A DNA stretch of 64,000 nt, from positions 9,507,526 through 9,571,525 of the forward strand of contig OW028581.1 of assembly GCA_932294295.1 (NCBI GenBank), given 5' to 3'. A program made the translations under genes and the position numbers. The notes beneath the pieces were generated by a model. It saw only the letters and a list, made by a program, of their open reading frames with translations, was not told where the DNA came from and searched no databases. Positions 38,701 through 51,808 of the stretch are shown in pieces (positions within the stretch are counted from its first letter, which is position 1; every line of letters begins with the position of its first letter). This DNA is from Alitta virens (Eukaryota > Annelida > Polychaeta > Phyllodocida > Nereididae).

Positions 38701-38866
38701 AGAACCAGAAACTGTTCTGGAGCAAGCAACAATGACAGAAGAAGTTACCGAAGCTCAAGCTGCACCAGACTCACCAGTGAAAGAAGAACGTGTGTCTGTT
38801 GTGGAGGAAACAATCCTGGCTGAAGATGTTACAGAAGCTGAATCAGCACCTGGGTCACCAGTCTAT
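38042..38866 (+). repeat. 825-bp higher-order repeat, 10 modules, copy 1
   Basis: Ten modules: canonical module 1, two unit-specific modules (EELKAVVEEVVVIEEVTEAE and ELKEVVEEVVVIEEVTEAK types), then modules 14-20. The expected length is 8 x 28 + 24 + 27 = 275 codons, or 825 bp. The +1 in module 14 and the -1 in module 18 cancel, matching the observed period exactly. The codon at the end of module 20 is TAT (38039, 38864), not TAA, so that stop is absent here. Module 14 has its own variants (GCTGCAGGTGG and AAGATTGCGAG). Confidence 0.9.
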
Positions 38867-39691
38867 GAACCTCAGGATATTGTGGAGGAAGCAATTGTTA
38901 CAGAAGAAGTTACAGAAGCTCAAGCTGTACGAGAATCACCAGTCAAAGAAGAACTGAAGGCAGTTGTGGAAGAAGTAGTTGTGATAGAGGAAGTTACCGA
39001 AGCTGAAACCACACTGGAATCACCAGTCAAAGACGAACTGAAAGAAGTTGTGGAAGAAGTAGTTGTGATAGAGGAAGTTACCGAAGCTAAAACCACACTG
39101 GAATCACCAGTCAAAGAAGAACCTGAGGCTGTTGTGAAAGATAGCAGTTGTTGCAGAAGCTGCAGGTGGACCAGAATGGCTCTTCAAGGAAGATTGCGAG
39201 TCTTTTGTGGTGGAAACTGCTGTGACAGGACAAGTTAAAGAAGCTGAAACTGCACCAGAATCGCCAGTCAAAGAAGAACTTGAATCTGTTGTGGAAGAAG
39301 CATTAGCGACACGTGAAATTGCAGCAGCTGAAACTGCACTAGAGTCACCAGTCAAAGAAGAACCTAAGGCTATTGTGAAAGAAGCATTTGTGACAGATGA
39401 AGTTACAGAAGCTGAAGATGCACCAGAATCGCTAGTCCAGGAAGAACGTGAGTCTGTTGTGGAAGAAACAATTGTTACAAAGAAGTTACGGAAACTGACA
39501 CTGCACCAGATTCACCAGTCAAGTCAGAACCAGAAACTGTTCTGGAGCAAGCAACAATGACAGAAGAAGTTACCGAAGCTCAAGCTGCACCAGACTCACC
39601 AGTGAAAGAAGAACGTGTGTCTGTTGTGGAGGAAACAATCGTGGCTGAAGATGTTACAGAAGCTGAATCAGCACCTGGGTCACCAGTCTAT
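38867..39691 (+). repeat. 825-bp higher-order repeat, copy 2
   Basis: Nearly identical to the preceding copy; GACACATGAAATTG in the first reads GACACGTGAAATTG here, a CG/CA difference. It ends with TAT at 39689. After 39,692 the same modules begin a third time, but the chain skips the first unit-specific module. It passes into an open stretch that runs to 40,528. Confidence 0.9.
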
Positions 39692-40888
39692 GAACCTCAG
39701 GATATTGTGGAGGAAGCAATTGTTACAGAAGAAGTTACAGAAGCTCAAGCTGTACCAGAATCACGAGTCAAAGAAGAACTGAAGGCAGTTGTGGAAGAAG
39801 TAGTTGTGATAGAGGAAGTTACCGAAGCTAAAACCACACTGGAATCACCAGTCAAGGAAGAACCTGAGGCTGTTGTGGAAAAAGCAATTGTTACACAAGA
39901 AGTTACAGAAGCTAAAGCTGCTCAAAAATCACCAGTCAAACAAGGACGTGAGTCTGTTGTGGAGAAAGCCGTTGTGACAGAAGAAGTTACAGAAACTGAA
40001 GCTGGACCTGAATTGCTCTTCAAGGAAGAACGTGGGTCTGTGGTGGAAGAAGCAGTTGTGATAGAAGAAGTTAGAGAAGTTGAAACTGCACCAGAATCAC
40101 TAGTCAAAGAAGAATGTGTGTCTGTTGTGGAGGAAACCATCCTGACTGAAGATGTTACAGAAACTGAATCAGCGCCTGAGTCACCAGTGAAAGAACCTCA
40201 GGATATTGTGGAGGAAGCAATTGTTACAGAAGAAGTTACGGAAGCTCAAGCTGCACGAGAATCACCGGTCAAAGACAGACCTGATGCCATTGTGGAGGAA
40301 GCAGTTGTGACAGAAAAAATTGTAGAATCTGAAACAGCTCCAGAATCACCAGTCAAAGAAGAACCTGAGGCTGTTGTGGAGGAAGCCGTTGTGACAGAGG
40401 AAGTTACAGAAGCTGAAACAGCACCAGAATCACAGGTTAAGGAAGAACCTGATGCTATTGTGGAAGAAGCAGTCGTTACAGAAGAAGAGACAGCCGCAGA
40501 AACTGCACCAGAAGCACAAGTCAAAGAATAACCTTAGGCTATTGTGGAAGAAGAAATTGTGACAGAAGAAGTTACAGAAGCTGAAGCTACTCCAGAATCA
40601 CCAGCCAAAGGAGGACATGAGTCTGTTGTGGAGGAAGCTGTTGTGATAGAAAAAGTTAAAGGAGCTCAACCTGCACCAGTTTCACCAGTCAAGGAAGAAC
40701 CTGAAACTGTTCTGGAGCAAGCAATAGTGACAAGAGATGTTACAGAAGCTAAAACAGCACCAGAATCACAGGTAAAGGAAGAACCTGATGCTATTATGGG
40801 AGATGCAATTGTGATAGAAGAAGTTGCAGAAGCTGAAGCTGCACCAGAATCACCAGTCAAAGAAGAACCTGAGGCTGTTGTGAAAGAT
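39557..40888 (+). pseudogene. Acidic frame of 324 codons, then double stop and continuation
   Basis: Open from an ATG at 39557 (Met in module 19, TMTEEVTEAQ context) to 40528, then TAA at 40529 and TAG at 40535 two codons later. The frame continues in register to the +1 T lesion near 40888. It includes module 20 with Tyr at the usual stop position, module 1, an EELKAVV module, and a run matching modules 3-9 without the -2 and -1 losses of the canonical unit. This copy therefore shows what the undamaged module series looks like. No function is inferred beyond a disordered acidic repeat chain. Confidence 0.5.
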
Positions 40889-42039
40889 AGCAGTTGTTGC
40901 AGAAGCTGAAGCTGGACCAGAATGGCTCTTCAAGGAAGAACGTATGTCTGTTGTTGTGGAAACTGCTGTGACAGGACAAGTTACAGAAGCTGAAACTGCA
41001 CCAGAATCGCCAGTCAAAGAAGAACTTGAATCTGTTGTGGAAGAAGCATTAGCGGCACAAGAAATTGCAGCAGCTGAAACTGCACTAGAGTCACCAGTCA
41101 AAGAAGAACCTGAGGCTATTGTGAAAGAAGCATTTGTGACAGATGAAGTTACAGAAGCTGAAGATGCACCAGAATCACTAGTCCAGGAAGAACATGAGTC
41201 TGTTGTGGAAGAAGCAATTGCAACAAAGAAGTTACAGAAACTGACACTGCACCAGATTCACCAGTCAAGTCAGAACCTGAAACTGTTCTGGAGCAAGCAA
41301 CAATGACAGAAGAAGTTACCGAAGCTCAAGCTGCACCAGACTCACCAGTGAAAGAAGAACGTTTGTCTGTTGTGGAGGAAACAATCCTGGCTGAAGATGG
41401 TACAGAAGCTGAATCAGCACCTGGGTCACCAGTCTAAGAACCTCAGGATATTGTGAAAGAAGCAATTGTGACAGAAGAAGTTACAGAAGCTGAAGATGCA
41501 CCAGAATTCGCTAGTCCCGGAAGAATGTGAGAATGTTGTGGAAGAAGCAATTGTTACAAAAGAAGTTACAGAAACTGAAGCTGGACCTGAATTGCTCTTC
41601 AAGGAAGAGCGTGAGTCTGTGGTGGAAGAAGCAGTTGTGATAGAAGAAGTTACAGAAGTTGAAACTGCACCAGAATCACCAGTGAAAGAAGAATCTGTCT
41701 GTTGTGGAGGAAACCATCCTGGCTGAAGATGTTACAGAAGCTGAATCAGCACCTGGGTCACCGGTCTAAGAACCTCAGGATATTGTGGAGGAAGCAATTG
41801 TTACAGAAGTAGTTACAGAAGCTCAAGCTGTACCAACCTGAGGCTGTTGTGAAAGAAGCAATTGTGACAGAAGAAGTTACAGAAGCTGAAGATGCACCAG
41901 AATTCGCTAGTCCCGGAAGAATGCGAGTATGTTGTGGAAGAAGCAATTGTTACAAAAGAAGTTACAGAAACTGAAGCTGGACCTGAATTGCTCTTCAAAG
42001 AAGAAAGTGAGTCTGTGGTGGAAGAAGCAGTTGTGATAG

Positions 42040-43133
42040 AAGAAGTTACAGAAGTTGAAACGGCACCAGAATCACCAGTCAAAGAAGAATGTGTCGGTTG
42101 TGGAGGAAACCATCCTGACTGAAGATGTTACAGAAGCTGAATCAGTGCCTGAGTCACCAGTGAAAGAACCTCAGGATATTGTTGAGGAAGCAATTGTTAC
42201 AGAAGAAGTTACAGAAGCTCAAGCTGCACAAGAATCACCGGTCAAAGACGGACCTGATGCCATTGTGGAGGATGCAGTTGTGACAGAAAAATTGCAGAAG
42301 CTGAAACAGCTCCAGAATCACCAGTCAAAGAAGAACCTGAGGCTGTTGTGGAGGAAGCTGTTGTGACAGAGGAAGTTACAGAAGCTGAAACAGCACCAGA
42401 ATCACAGGTCAAGGAAGAACCTGATGCTATTGTGGAAGAAGCAGTCGTGACAGAAGAAGAGACAGCCGCGGAAACTGCACCAGAAGCACCAGTCAAAGAA
42501 TAACCTGAGGCTATTGTGGAAGAAGAAATTGTGACAGAAGAAGTTACAGAAGCTGAAGCTGCTCCAGAATCACCAGTCAAAGGAGGACATGAGTCTGTTG
42601 TGCAGGAAGCTGCTGTGATAGAAGAAGTTAAAGGAGCTCAACCTGCACCAGTTTCACCAGTCAAAGAAGAACCTGAAACTGTTCTGGAGCAAGCAATAGT
42701 GACAAAAGATGTTACAGAAGCTAAAACAGCACCAGAATCACAGGTAAAGGAAGAACCTGATGCTATTGTAGAAGATGCAGTTGTGATAGAAGAAGTTGCA
42801 GAAGCTGAAGCAGCACCAGAATCACCAGTCAAAGAAGAACCTGAGGCTGTTGTGAAAGATAGCAGTTGTTGCAGAAGCTGAAGCTGGACCAGAATGGCTC
42901 TTCAAGGAAGAATGTGAGTCTGTTGTGGTGGAAACCGCTGTGATAGGACAAGTTACAGAAGCTGAAACTGCACCAGAATCGCCAGTCAAAGAAGAACTTG
43001 AATCTGTTGTGGAAGAAGCATTAGCGACACAAGAAATTGCAGCAGCTGAAACTGCACTAGAGTCAACAGTCAAAGAAGAACCTGAGGCTATTGTGAAAGA
43101 AGCATTTGTGACAGAAGAAGTTACAGAAGCTGA
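42040..43133 (+). repeat. Duplicate of 62,907-64,000 (runs off the edge)
   Basis: Offset 20,867 bp. Shared variants are GAAACGGCACC (42058/62925), GTGTCGGTTG, GATATTGTTGAGG and GAGTCAACAGTC (43062/63929). The match continues to the last base of the window, so the true length is unknown. Confidence 0.85.
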
Positions 43134-45670
43134 AGATGCACCAGAATCACTAGTCCAGGAAGAACGTGAGTCTGTTGTGGAAGAAGCAATTGCAACAAAG
43201 AAGTTACAGAAACTGACACTGCACCAGATTCACCAGTCAAGTCTGAACCTGAAACTGTTCTGGAGCAAGCAACAATGACAAAAGAAGTTACCGAAGCTCA
43301 AGCTGCACCAGACTCGCCAGTCAAAGAAGAACGTTTGTCTGTTGTGGAGGAAACAATCCTGGCTGAAGATGTTACAGAAGCTGAATCAGCACCTGGGTCA
43401 CCAGTCTAAGAACCTCAGGATATTGTGGAGGAAGCAATTGTTACAGAAGAAGTTACAGAAGCTCAAGCTGTACCAGAATCACCAGTCAAAGAAGAACCTG
43501 AGGCTGATGTGAAAGAAGCAATTGTGACTGAAGAAGTTACAGAAGTTGAAACTGCACCAGAATCACCGGTGAAAGAAGAATGTGTCTGTTGTGGAGGAAA
43601 CCATCCTGGCTGAAGATGTTACAGAAGCTGAATCAGCACCTGGGTCACCGGTCTAAGATCCTCAGGATATTGTGGAGGAAGCAATTGTTACAGAAGTAGT
43701 TACAGAAGCTCAAGCTGTACCAACCTGAGGCTGTTGTGAAAGAAGCAATTGTGACAGAAGAAGTTACAGAAGCTGAAGATGCACCAGAATTCGCTAGTCC
43801 AGGAAGAATGTGAGTATGTTGTGGAAGAAGCAATTGTTACAAAAGAAGTTACAGAAACTGAAGCAGGACCTAAATTGCTCTTCAAGGGAGAACGTGAGTC
43901 TGTGGTGGAAGAAGCAGTTGTGATAGAAGAATCACCAGTGAAAGAAGAATGTGTCTGTTGTGGAGGAAACCATCCTGACTGAAGATGTTACAGAAGCTGA
44001 ATCAGCGCCTGAGTCACCAGTGAAAGAACCTCAGGATATTGTGGAGGAAGCAATTGCTACAGAAGAAGTTACAGAAGCTCAAGCTGCACAAGAATCACCG
44101 GTCAAAGACGGACCTGATGCCATTGTGGAGGATGCAGTTGTGACAGAAAAATTGCAGAAGCTGAAACAGCTCCAGAATCACCAGTCAAAGAAGTACCTGA
44201 GGCTGTTGTGGAGGAAGCCATTGTGACAGAGGAAGTTACAGAAACTGAAACAGCACCAGAATCACAGGTCAAGGAAGAACCTGATGCTATTGTGGAAGAA
44301 GCAGTCGTGACAGAAGAAGAGACAGCCGCAGAAACTGCACCAGAAGCACCAGTCAAAGAATAACCTGAGGCTATTGTGGAAGAAGAAATTGTGACAGAAG
44401 AAGTTACAGAAGCTGAAGCTGCTCCAGAATCACCAGTCAAAGGAGGACATGAGTCTGTTGTGCAGGAAGCTGCTGTGATAGAAGAAGTTAAAGGAGCTCA
44501 ACCTGCACCAGTTTACCAGTCAAGGAAGAACCTGAAACTGTTCTGGAGCAAGCAATAGTGACAAGAAATGTTACAGAAGCTAAAACAGCACCAGAATCAC
44601 AGGTAAAGTAAGAACCTGATGCTATTGTGGAAGAAGCAGTCGTGACAGAAGAAGAGACAGCCGCAGAAACTGCACCAGAAGCACCAGTCAAAGAATAACC
44701 TGATGCTATTGTGGAAGATGCAGTTGTGATAGAAGAAGTTGCAGAAGCTGAAGCAGCACCAGAATCACCAGTCAAAGAAGAACCTGAGGCTGTTGTGAAA
44801 GATAGCAGTTGTTGCAGAAGCTGAAGCTGGACCAGAATGGCTCTTCAAGGAAGAATGTGAGTCTGTTGTGGTGGAAACCGCTGTGATAGGACAAGTTACA
44901 GAAGCTGAAACAGCACCAGAATCGCCAGTCAAAGAAGAACTTGAATCTGTTGTGGAAGAAGCAATAGCGACACAAGAAATTGCAGTAGCTGAAACTGCAC
45001 TAGAGTCACCAGTCAAAGAAGAACCTGAGGCTATTGTGAAAGAAGCATTTGTGACAGAAGAAGTTACAGAAGCTGAAGATGCACCAGAATCACTAGTCCA
45101 GGAAGAACGTCTGTTGTGAAAGAAGCATTTGTGACAGAAGAAGTTACAGAAGCTGAAGATGCACCAGAATTCGCTAGTCCAGGAAGAATGTGAGTCTGTT
45201 GTGGAAGAAGCAATTGTTACAAAGAAGTTACAGAAACTGACACTGCACCAGATTCACCAGTCAAGTCAGAACCTGAAACTGTTCTGGAGCAAGCAACAAC
45301 GACAGAAGAAGTTACCGAAGCTCAAGCTGCACCAGACTCAGCAGTCAAAGAAGAATGTGTGTCTGTTGTGGAGGAAACAATCCTGGCTGAAGATGTTGCA
45401 GAAGCTGAATCAGCACCTGGGTCACCAGTCTAAGAACCTTAGGATATTGTGGAGGAAGCAATTGTTACAGAAGAAGTTACAGAAGCTCAAGCTGTACCAG
45501 AATCACCAGTCAAAGAAGAACCTGAGGCTGTTGTGAAAGAAGCAATTGTGACAGAAGAATTTACAGAAGCTGAAGATGCACCAGAATTCGCTAGTCCAGT
45601 AAGAATGTGAGTATGTTGTGGAAGAAGCAATTGTTATAAAGAAGTTACAGAAAATGAAGCTGGACCTGAA

Positions 45671-46768
45671 TTGCTCTTCAAGGAAGAATGTGAGTCTGTG
45701 GTGGAAGAAGCAGTTGTCATAGAAGAAGTTACAGAAGTTGAAACTGCACCAGAATCACCAGTCAAAGAAGAACCTGAGGCTGTTGTGGAGGAAGCCGTTG
45801 TGACAGAGGAAGTTACAGAAGCTGAAACAGCACCAGAATCACAGGTTAAGGAAGAACCTGATGCTATTGTGGAAGAAGCAGTCGTGACAGAAGAAGAGAC
45901 ATCTGCAGAAACTGCACCAGAAGCACAAGTCAAAGAATAACCTGAGGCTATTGTGGAAGAAGAAATTGTGACAGAAGAAGTTACAGAAGCTGAAGCTACT
46001 CCAGAATCACCAGTCAAAGGAGGACATGAGTCTGTTGTGGAGGAAGCTGTTGTGATAGAAAAAGTTAAAGGAGCTCAACCTGCACCAGTTTCACCAGTCA
46101 AGGAAGAACCTGAAACTGTTCTGGAGCAAGCAATAGTGACTAGAGATGTTACAGAAGCTAAAACAGCACCAGAATCACAGGTAAAGGAAGAACCTGATGC
46201 CATTGTGGAAGATGCAGTTGTGATAGAAGAAGTTGCACAAGCTGAAGCTGCAGCAGAACCACCAGTCAGAGAAGAACCTGATGCTGTTGTGAAAGAAACA
46301 ATTTTGACAGAAAAAGTTACAGAAGCTGAAACTGCAACAGAATTGCCCATCAAAGACGAACCTTATGCCATTGTGGAAAAAGTGGTTGTGACAGAAAAAA
46401 TTGCAGAATCTGAAACAGCTCCAGAATCACCAGTCAAAGAAGAACATGAGGCTGTTGTGGAGGAAGCCATTGTGACAGAGTAAGTTAAAGAAGCTGAGGC
46501 TCCTCTAGAATTGCCAGTCAAAGAAGAACCTGAGGCTTTTGTGGAAGAAGCATCAGCGACAAAAGAAATTGCAGCAGCTGAAATTGCACTAGAGTCACCA
46601 GCTAAAGAAGAACCTGAGGCTATTGTGGAAGAAGAAATTGTGACAGAAGAAGTTACAGAAACTGAAACAGCTCCAGAATCACCAGTCAAAGAAGAACCTG
46701 AGGCTGTTGTGGAAAAAGCAATTGTTACACAAGAAGTTACAGAAGCTAAAGCTGCTCAAAAATCACCA
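45671..46768 (+). pseudogene. Second copy of the long acidic frame
   Basis: Partner of the preceding stretch at an 11,874-bp offset, starting at a fortuitous start-type codon inside module 3. The register is kept to about 46,768 apart from TAA at 45938 and 46481, the same two stops as the partner. It goes out of register at the same 4-bp deletion (CACCAAAGAAG). It differs upstream of 45,754, where modules 3-4 join directly to module 8. Shared nonsense codons show that they pre-date the duplication. Confidence 0.5.
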
Positions 46769-46838
46769 AAGAAGAATCTAAAGCTGTTGTGGAGGAAGCC
46801 TTGTGACAGAGGAAGTTACAGAAGCTGATGATGCACCA

Positions 46839-48248
46839 GAATTCGCTAGTCCAGGAAGAATGTGAGTATGTTGTGGAAGAAGCAATTGGTACAAAAGAAG
46901 TTACAGAAACTGACCCTGCACCAGGTTCGCCAGTCAAGTCAGAACCTGAAACTGTTCTAGAACAAGCAAAAGTGACATAAGAAGTTACCAAAGCTCAAGC
47001 TGCAACAGAATCACCAGTCAAAGAAGATCCTGAGGCTGTTGTGGAGGAAGCCGTTGTGACAGAGGAAGTTACAGAAGCTGAAATAGCACCAGAATCACAG
47101 GTCAAGGAAGAACCTGATGCTATTGTGGAAGAAGCAGTCATGACAGAAGAAGAGACAGCCACTGAAACTGCACCAGAATCACCAGTCAAAGAAGAACCTG
47201 AGGCTGTTGTGAAAGAAGAAATTGTGAAAGAAAAAGTTACAGAAGCTGAAACTGCACCAGAAAATTAGTCCAAGGTTATCTGATGCTATAGTGGAAGAAG
47301 CATTTGTTTCGAAAGAAGTTATGGAAGCTGAAGCTGCACCAAAATCACCAGTCAAAGAATAACCTGATGCTGTTGTGGAAAAAGCAATTGTGACAGAAGA
47401 AGTTACAGAAGCTGAAGCTGCCCAAGAATCACTAGTCAAAGCAGGATGTGAGGCTATTGTGAAAGAAGCAGTTGTGATAGAAGTTACATTAGCTGAAACT
47501 GCACCAGAATCACCATTCAAAGAAACTGAGGCTATTGTGGAGGAAGCAATTGTGACAGAAGAAGTTACAGAAGCTGAAGCTTTTCCACAATCACCAGTCA
47601 AAGGAGGACATGAGTCTGTTTTGGAGGAAGCTGTTGTGACAGCAGAAGTTACAGAAGCTAAAGCTGCCCAAGAATCACTAGTCAAAGTAGGTTGTGAAGC
47701 TGTTGTGGAAGAAGCAATTGTGATAGAAGAAGTTACAGAAGCTGAAACTGCACCAGAATCACCAGAATCACCAGTTAAAGAAGGCGTGTGTCTGTTGTGG
47801 AATAAACAATCCTGACTGAAGATGTTACAGAAGCTGAATCATCACCTGAGTCACCAGTCAAAGAACCTCAGGATATTGTGGATAAAGCTATGGTTACAGA
47901 AGTAGTTACAGAAGCTCAAGCTGCACCAGAATCACCAGTCAAAGAAGAACCTGAGGCTGTTGTGAAACATAGCAGTTGTTGCAGTTGCTGAAGCTGGACC
48001 AGCATGGCTCTTCAAAGACGAACCTGATGCCATTGTGGAGGAAGCAGTTGTGACAGAAGAAATTGCAGAAACTGAAACAGCTCCAGAATCACCAGTCAAA
48101 GAAGAACCTGAGGCTGTTGTGGAAAAAGCAATTGTTACACAAGAAGTTACAGAAGCTAAAGCTGCTCAAAAATCACCAAAGAAGAATCTAAAGCTGTTGT
48201 GGAGGAAGCCTTGTGACAGAGGAAGTTACAGAAGCTGATGATGCACCA
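46839..48248 (+). repeat. 1,410-bp higher-order repeat, right block copy 1
   Basis: Bounded by successive GAATTCGCTAGT sites exactly 1,410 bp apart (46839, 48249, 49659, 51069). About 17 modules with their own lesions: a TAG after CCAGAAAAT (near 47266), GAATAACCTG near 47358, GTGGAATAAAC near 47799, a 4-bp loss in CACCAAAGAAG and a 1-bp loss in AAGCCTTGTG (near 48209). This copy alone has TAA at 46978. Confidence 0.92.
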
Positions 48249-49658
48249 GAATTCGCTAGTTCAGGAAGAATGTGAGTATGTTGTGGAAGAAGCAATTGGT
48301 ACAAAAGAAGTTACAGAAACTGATCCTGCACCAGGTTCGCCAGTCAAGTCAGAACCTGAAACTGTTCTAGAACAAGCAAAAGTGACAGAAGAAGTTACCA
48401 AAGCTCAAGCTGCAACAGAATCACCAGTCAAAGAAGATCTTGAGGCTGTTGTGGAGGAAGCCGTTGTGACAGAGGAAGTTACAGAAGCTGAAATAGCACC
48501 AGAATCACAGGTCAAGGAAGAACCTGATGCTATTGTGGAAGAAGCAGTCATGACAGAAGAAGAGACAGCCACTGAAACTGCACCAGAATCACCAGTCAAA
48601 GAAGAACCTGAGGCTGTTGTGAAAGAAACAATTGTGAAAGAAAAAGTTACAGAAGCTGAAACTGCACCAGAAAATTAGTCCAAGGTTATCTGATGCTATA
48701 GTGGAAGAAGCATTTGTTTCGAAAGAAGTTATGGAAGCTGAAGCTGCACCAAAATCACCAGTCAAAGAATAACCTGATGCTGTTGTGGAAAAAGCAATTG
48801 TGACAGAAGAAGTTACAGAAGCTGAAGCTGCCCAAGAATCACTAGTCAAAGCAGGATGTGAGGCTATTGTGAAAGAAGCAGTTGTGATAGAAGTTACATT
48901 AGCTGAAACTGCACCAGAATCACCATTCAAAGAAACTGAGGCTATTGTGGAGGAAGCAATTGTGACAGAAGAAGTTACAGAAGCTGAAGCTGCTCCACAA
49001 TCACCAGTCAAAGGAGGACATGAGTCTGTTTTGGAGGAAGCTGTTGTGACAGCAGAAGTTACAGAAGCTAAAGCTGCCCAAGAATCACTAGTCAAAGTAG
49101 GTTGTGAAGCTGTTGTGGAAGAAGCAATTGTGATAGAAGAAGTTACAGAAGCTGAAACTGCGCCAGAATCACCAGAATCACCAGTTAAAGAAGGCGTGTG
49201 TCTGTTGTGGAATAAACAATCCTGACTGAAGATATTACAGAAGCTGAATCATCACCTGAGTCACCAGTCAAAGAACCTCAGGATATTGTGGATAAAGCTA
49301 TGGTTACAGAAGTAGTTACAGAAGCTCAAGCTGCACCAGCATCACCAGTCAAAGAAGAACCTGAGGCTGTTGTGAAACATAGCAGTTGTTGCAGTTGCTG
49401 AAGCTGGACCAGCATGGCTCTTCAAAGACGAACCTGATGCCATTGTGGAGGAAGCAGTTGTGACAGAAGAAATTGCAGAAACTGAAACAGCTTCAGAATC
49501 ACCAGTCAAAGAAGAACCTGAGGCTGTTGTGGAAAAAGCAATTGTTACACAAGAAGTTACAGAAGCTAAAGCTGCTCAAAAATCACCAAAGAAGAATCTA
49601 AAGCTGTTGTGGAGGAAGCCTTGTGACAGAGGAAGTTACAGAAGCTGATGATGCACCA
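48249..49658 (+). repeat. 1,410-bp higher-order repeat, right block copy 2
   Basis: Second tandem copy with the same length and lesion set as copy 1. Small private differences include GATCTTGAGG near 48437 and GATATTACAG near 49231. Copy 3 also has GATATTACAG, so copies 2 and 3 are each other's closest relatives at that site. Confidence 0.92.
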
Positions 49659-51068
49659 GAATTCGCTAGTTCAGGAAAAATGTGAGTATGTTGTGGAAGA
49701 AGCAATTGGTACAAAAGAAGTTACAGAAACTGATCCTGCACCAGGTTCGCCAGTCAAGTCAGAACCTGAAACTGTTCTAGAACAAGCAAAAGTGACAGAA
49801 GAAGTTACCAAAGCTCAAGCTGCAACAGAATCACCAGTCAAAGAAGATCCTGAGGCTGTTGTGGAGGAAGCCGTTGTGACAGAGGAAGTTACAGAAGCTG
49901 AAATAGCACCAGAATCACAGGTCAAGGAAGAACCTGATGCTATTGTGGAAGAAGCAGTCATGACAGAAGAAGAGACAGCCACTGAAACTGCACCAGAATC
50001 ACCAGTCAAAGAAGAACCTGAGGCTGTTGTGAAAGAAACAATTGTGAAAGAAAAAGATACAGAAGCTGAAACTGCACCAGAAAATTAGTCCAAGGTTATC
50101 TGATGCTATAGTGGAAGAAGCATTTGTTTCGAAAGAAGTTATGGAAGCTGAAGCTGCACCAAAATCACCAGTCAAAGAATAACCTGATGCTGTTGTGGAA
50201 AAAGCAATTGTGACAGAAGAAGTTACAGAAGCTGAAGCTGCCCAAGAATCACTAGTCAAAGCAGGATGTGAGGCTATTGTGAAAGAAGCAGTTGTGATAG
50301 AAGTTACATTAGCTGAAACTGCACCAGAATCACCATTCAAAGAAACTGAGGCTATTGTGGAGGAAGCAATTGTGACAGAAGAAGTTACAGAAGCTGAAGC
50401 TGCTCCACAATCACCAGTCAAAGGAGGACATGAGTCTGTTTTGGAGGAAGCTGTTGTGACAGCAGAAGTTACAGAAGCTAAAGCTGCCCAAGAATCACTA
50501 GTCAAAGTAGGTTGTGAAGCTGTTGTGGAAGAAGCAATTGTGATAGAAGAAGTTACAGAAGCTGAAACTGCGCCAGAATCACCAGAATCACCAGTTAAAG
50601 AAGGCGTGTGTCTGTTGTGGAATAAACAATCCTGACTGAAGATATTACAGAAGCTGAATCATCACCTGAGTCACCAGTCAAAGAACCTCAGGATATTGTG
50701 GATAAAGCTATGGTTACAGAAGTAGTTACAGAAGCTCAAGCTGCACCAGCATCACCAGTCAAAGAAGAACCTGAGGCTGTTGTGAAACATAGCAGTTGTT
50801 GCAGTTGCTGAAGCTGGACCAGCATGGCTCTTCAAAGACGAACCTGATGCCATTGTGGAGGAAGCAGTTGTGACAGAAGAAATTGCAGAAACTGAAACAG
50901 CTCCAGAATCACCAGTCAAAGAAGAACCTGAGGCTGTTGTGGAAAAAGCAATTGTTACACAAGAAGTTACAGAAGCTAAAGCTGCTCAAAAATCACCAAA
51001 GAAGAATCTAAAGCTGTTGTGGAGGAAGCCTTGTGACAGAGGAAGTTACAGAAGCTGATGATGCACCA
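49659..51068 (+). repeat. 1,410-bp higher-order repeat, right block copy 3
   Basis: Third tandem copy. AAAGATACAG near 50053 (Asp for Val) is shared with the partial fourth copy near 51463, and the GGAAAAATGTG variant at its start is shared likewise. The homogeneity suggests recent amplification. Confidence 0.92.
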
Positions 51069-51808
51069 GAATTCGCTAGTTTAGGAAAAATGTGAGTATG
51101 TTGTGGAAGAAGCAATTGGTACAAAAGAAGTTACAGAAACTGATCCTGCACCAGGTTCGCCAGTCAAGTCAGAACTTGAAACTGTTCTAGAACAAGCAAA
51201 AGTGACAGAAGAAGTTACCAAAGCTCAAGCTGCAACAGAATCACCAGTCAAAGAAGATCCTGAGGCTGTTGTGGAGGAAGCCGTTGTGACAGAGGAAGTT
51301 ACAGAAGCTGAAATAGCACCAGAATCACAGGTCAAGGAAGAACCTGATGCTATTGTGGAAGAAGCAGTCATGACAGAAGAAGAGACAGCCACTGAAACTG
51401 CACCAGAATCACCAGTCAAAGAAGAACCTGAGGCTGTTGTGAAAGAAACAATTGTGAAAGAAAAAGATACAGAAGCTGAAACTGCACCAGAAAATTAGTC
51501 CAAGGTTATCTGATGCTATAGTGGAAGAAGCATTTGTTTCGAAAGAAGTTATGGAAGCTGAAGCTGCACCAAAATCACCAGTCAAAGAATAACCTGATGC
51601 TGTTGTGGAAAAAGCAATTGTGACAGAAGAAGTTACAGAAGCTGAAGCTGCCCAAGAATCACTAGTCAAAGCAGGATGTGAGGCTATTGTGAAAGAAGCA
51701 GTTGTGATAGAAGTTACATTAGCTGAAACTGCACCAGAATCACCATTCAAAGAAACTGAGGCTATTGTGGAGGAAGCAATTGTGACAGAAGAAGTTACAG
51801 AAGCTGAA
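51069..51808 (+). repeat. 1,410-bp higher-order repeat, partial copy 4
   Basis: Follows copy 3 for about 740 bp, then leaves it at about 51,808, passing into diverged modules at the end of the left array. These carry an internal shift (TTGGCACCAAAGACG near 51822), TAG at 52020 where GAG is usual, and a -1 near 52075. No acidic frame longer than about 60 codons survives from here to 52,210. Confidence 0.88.
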
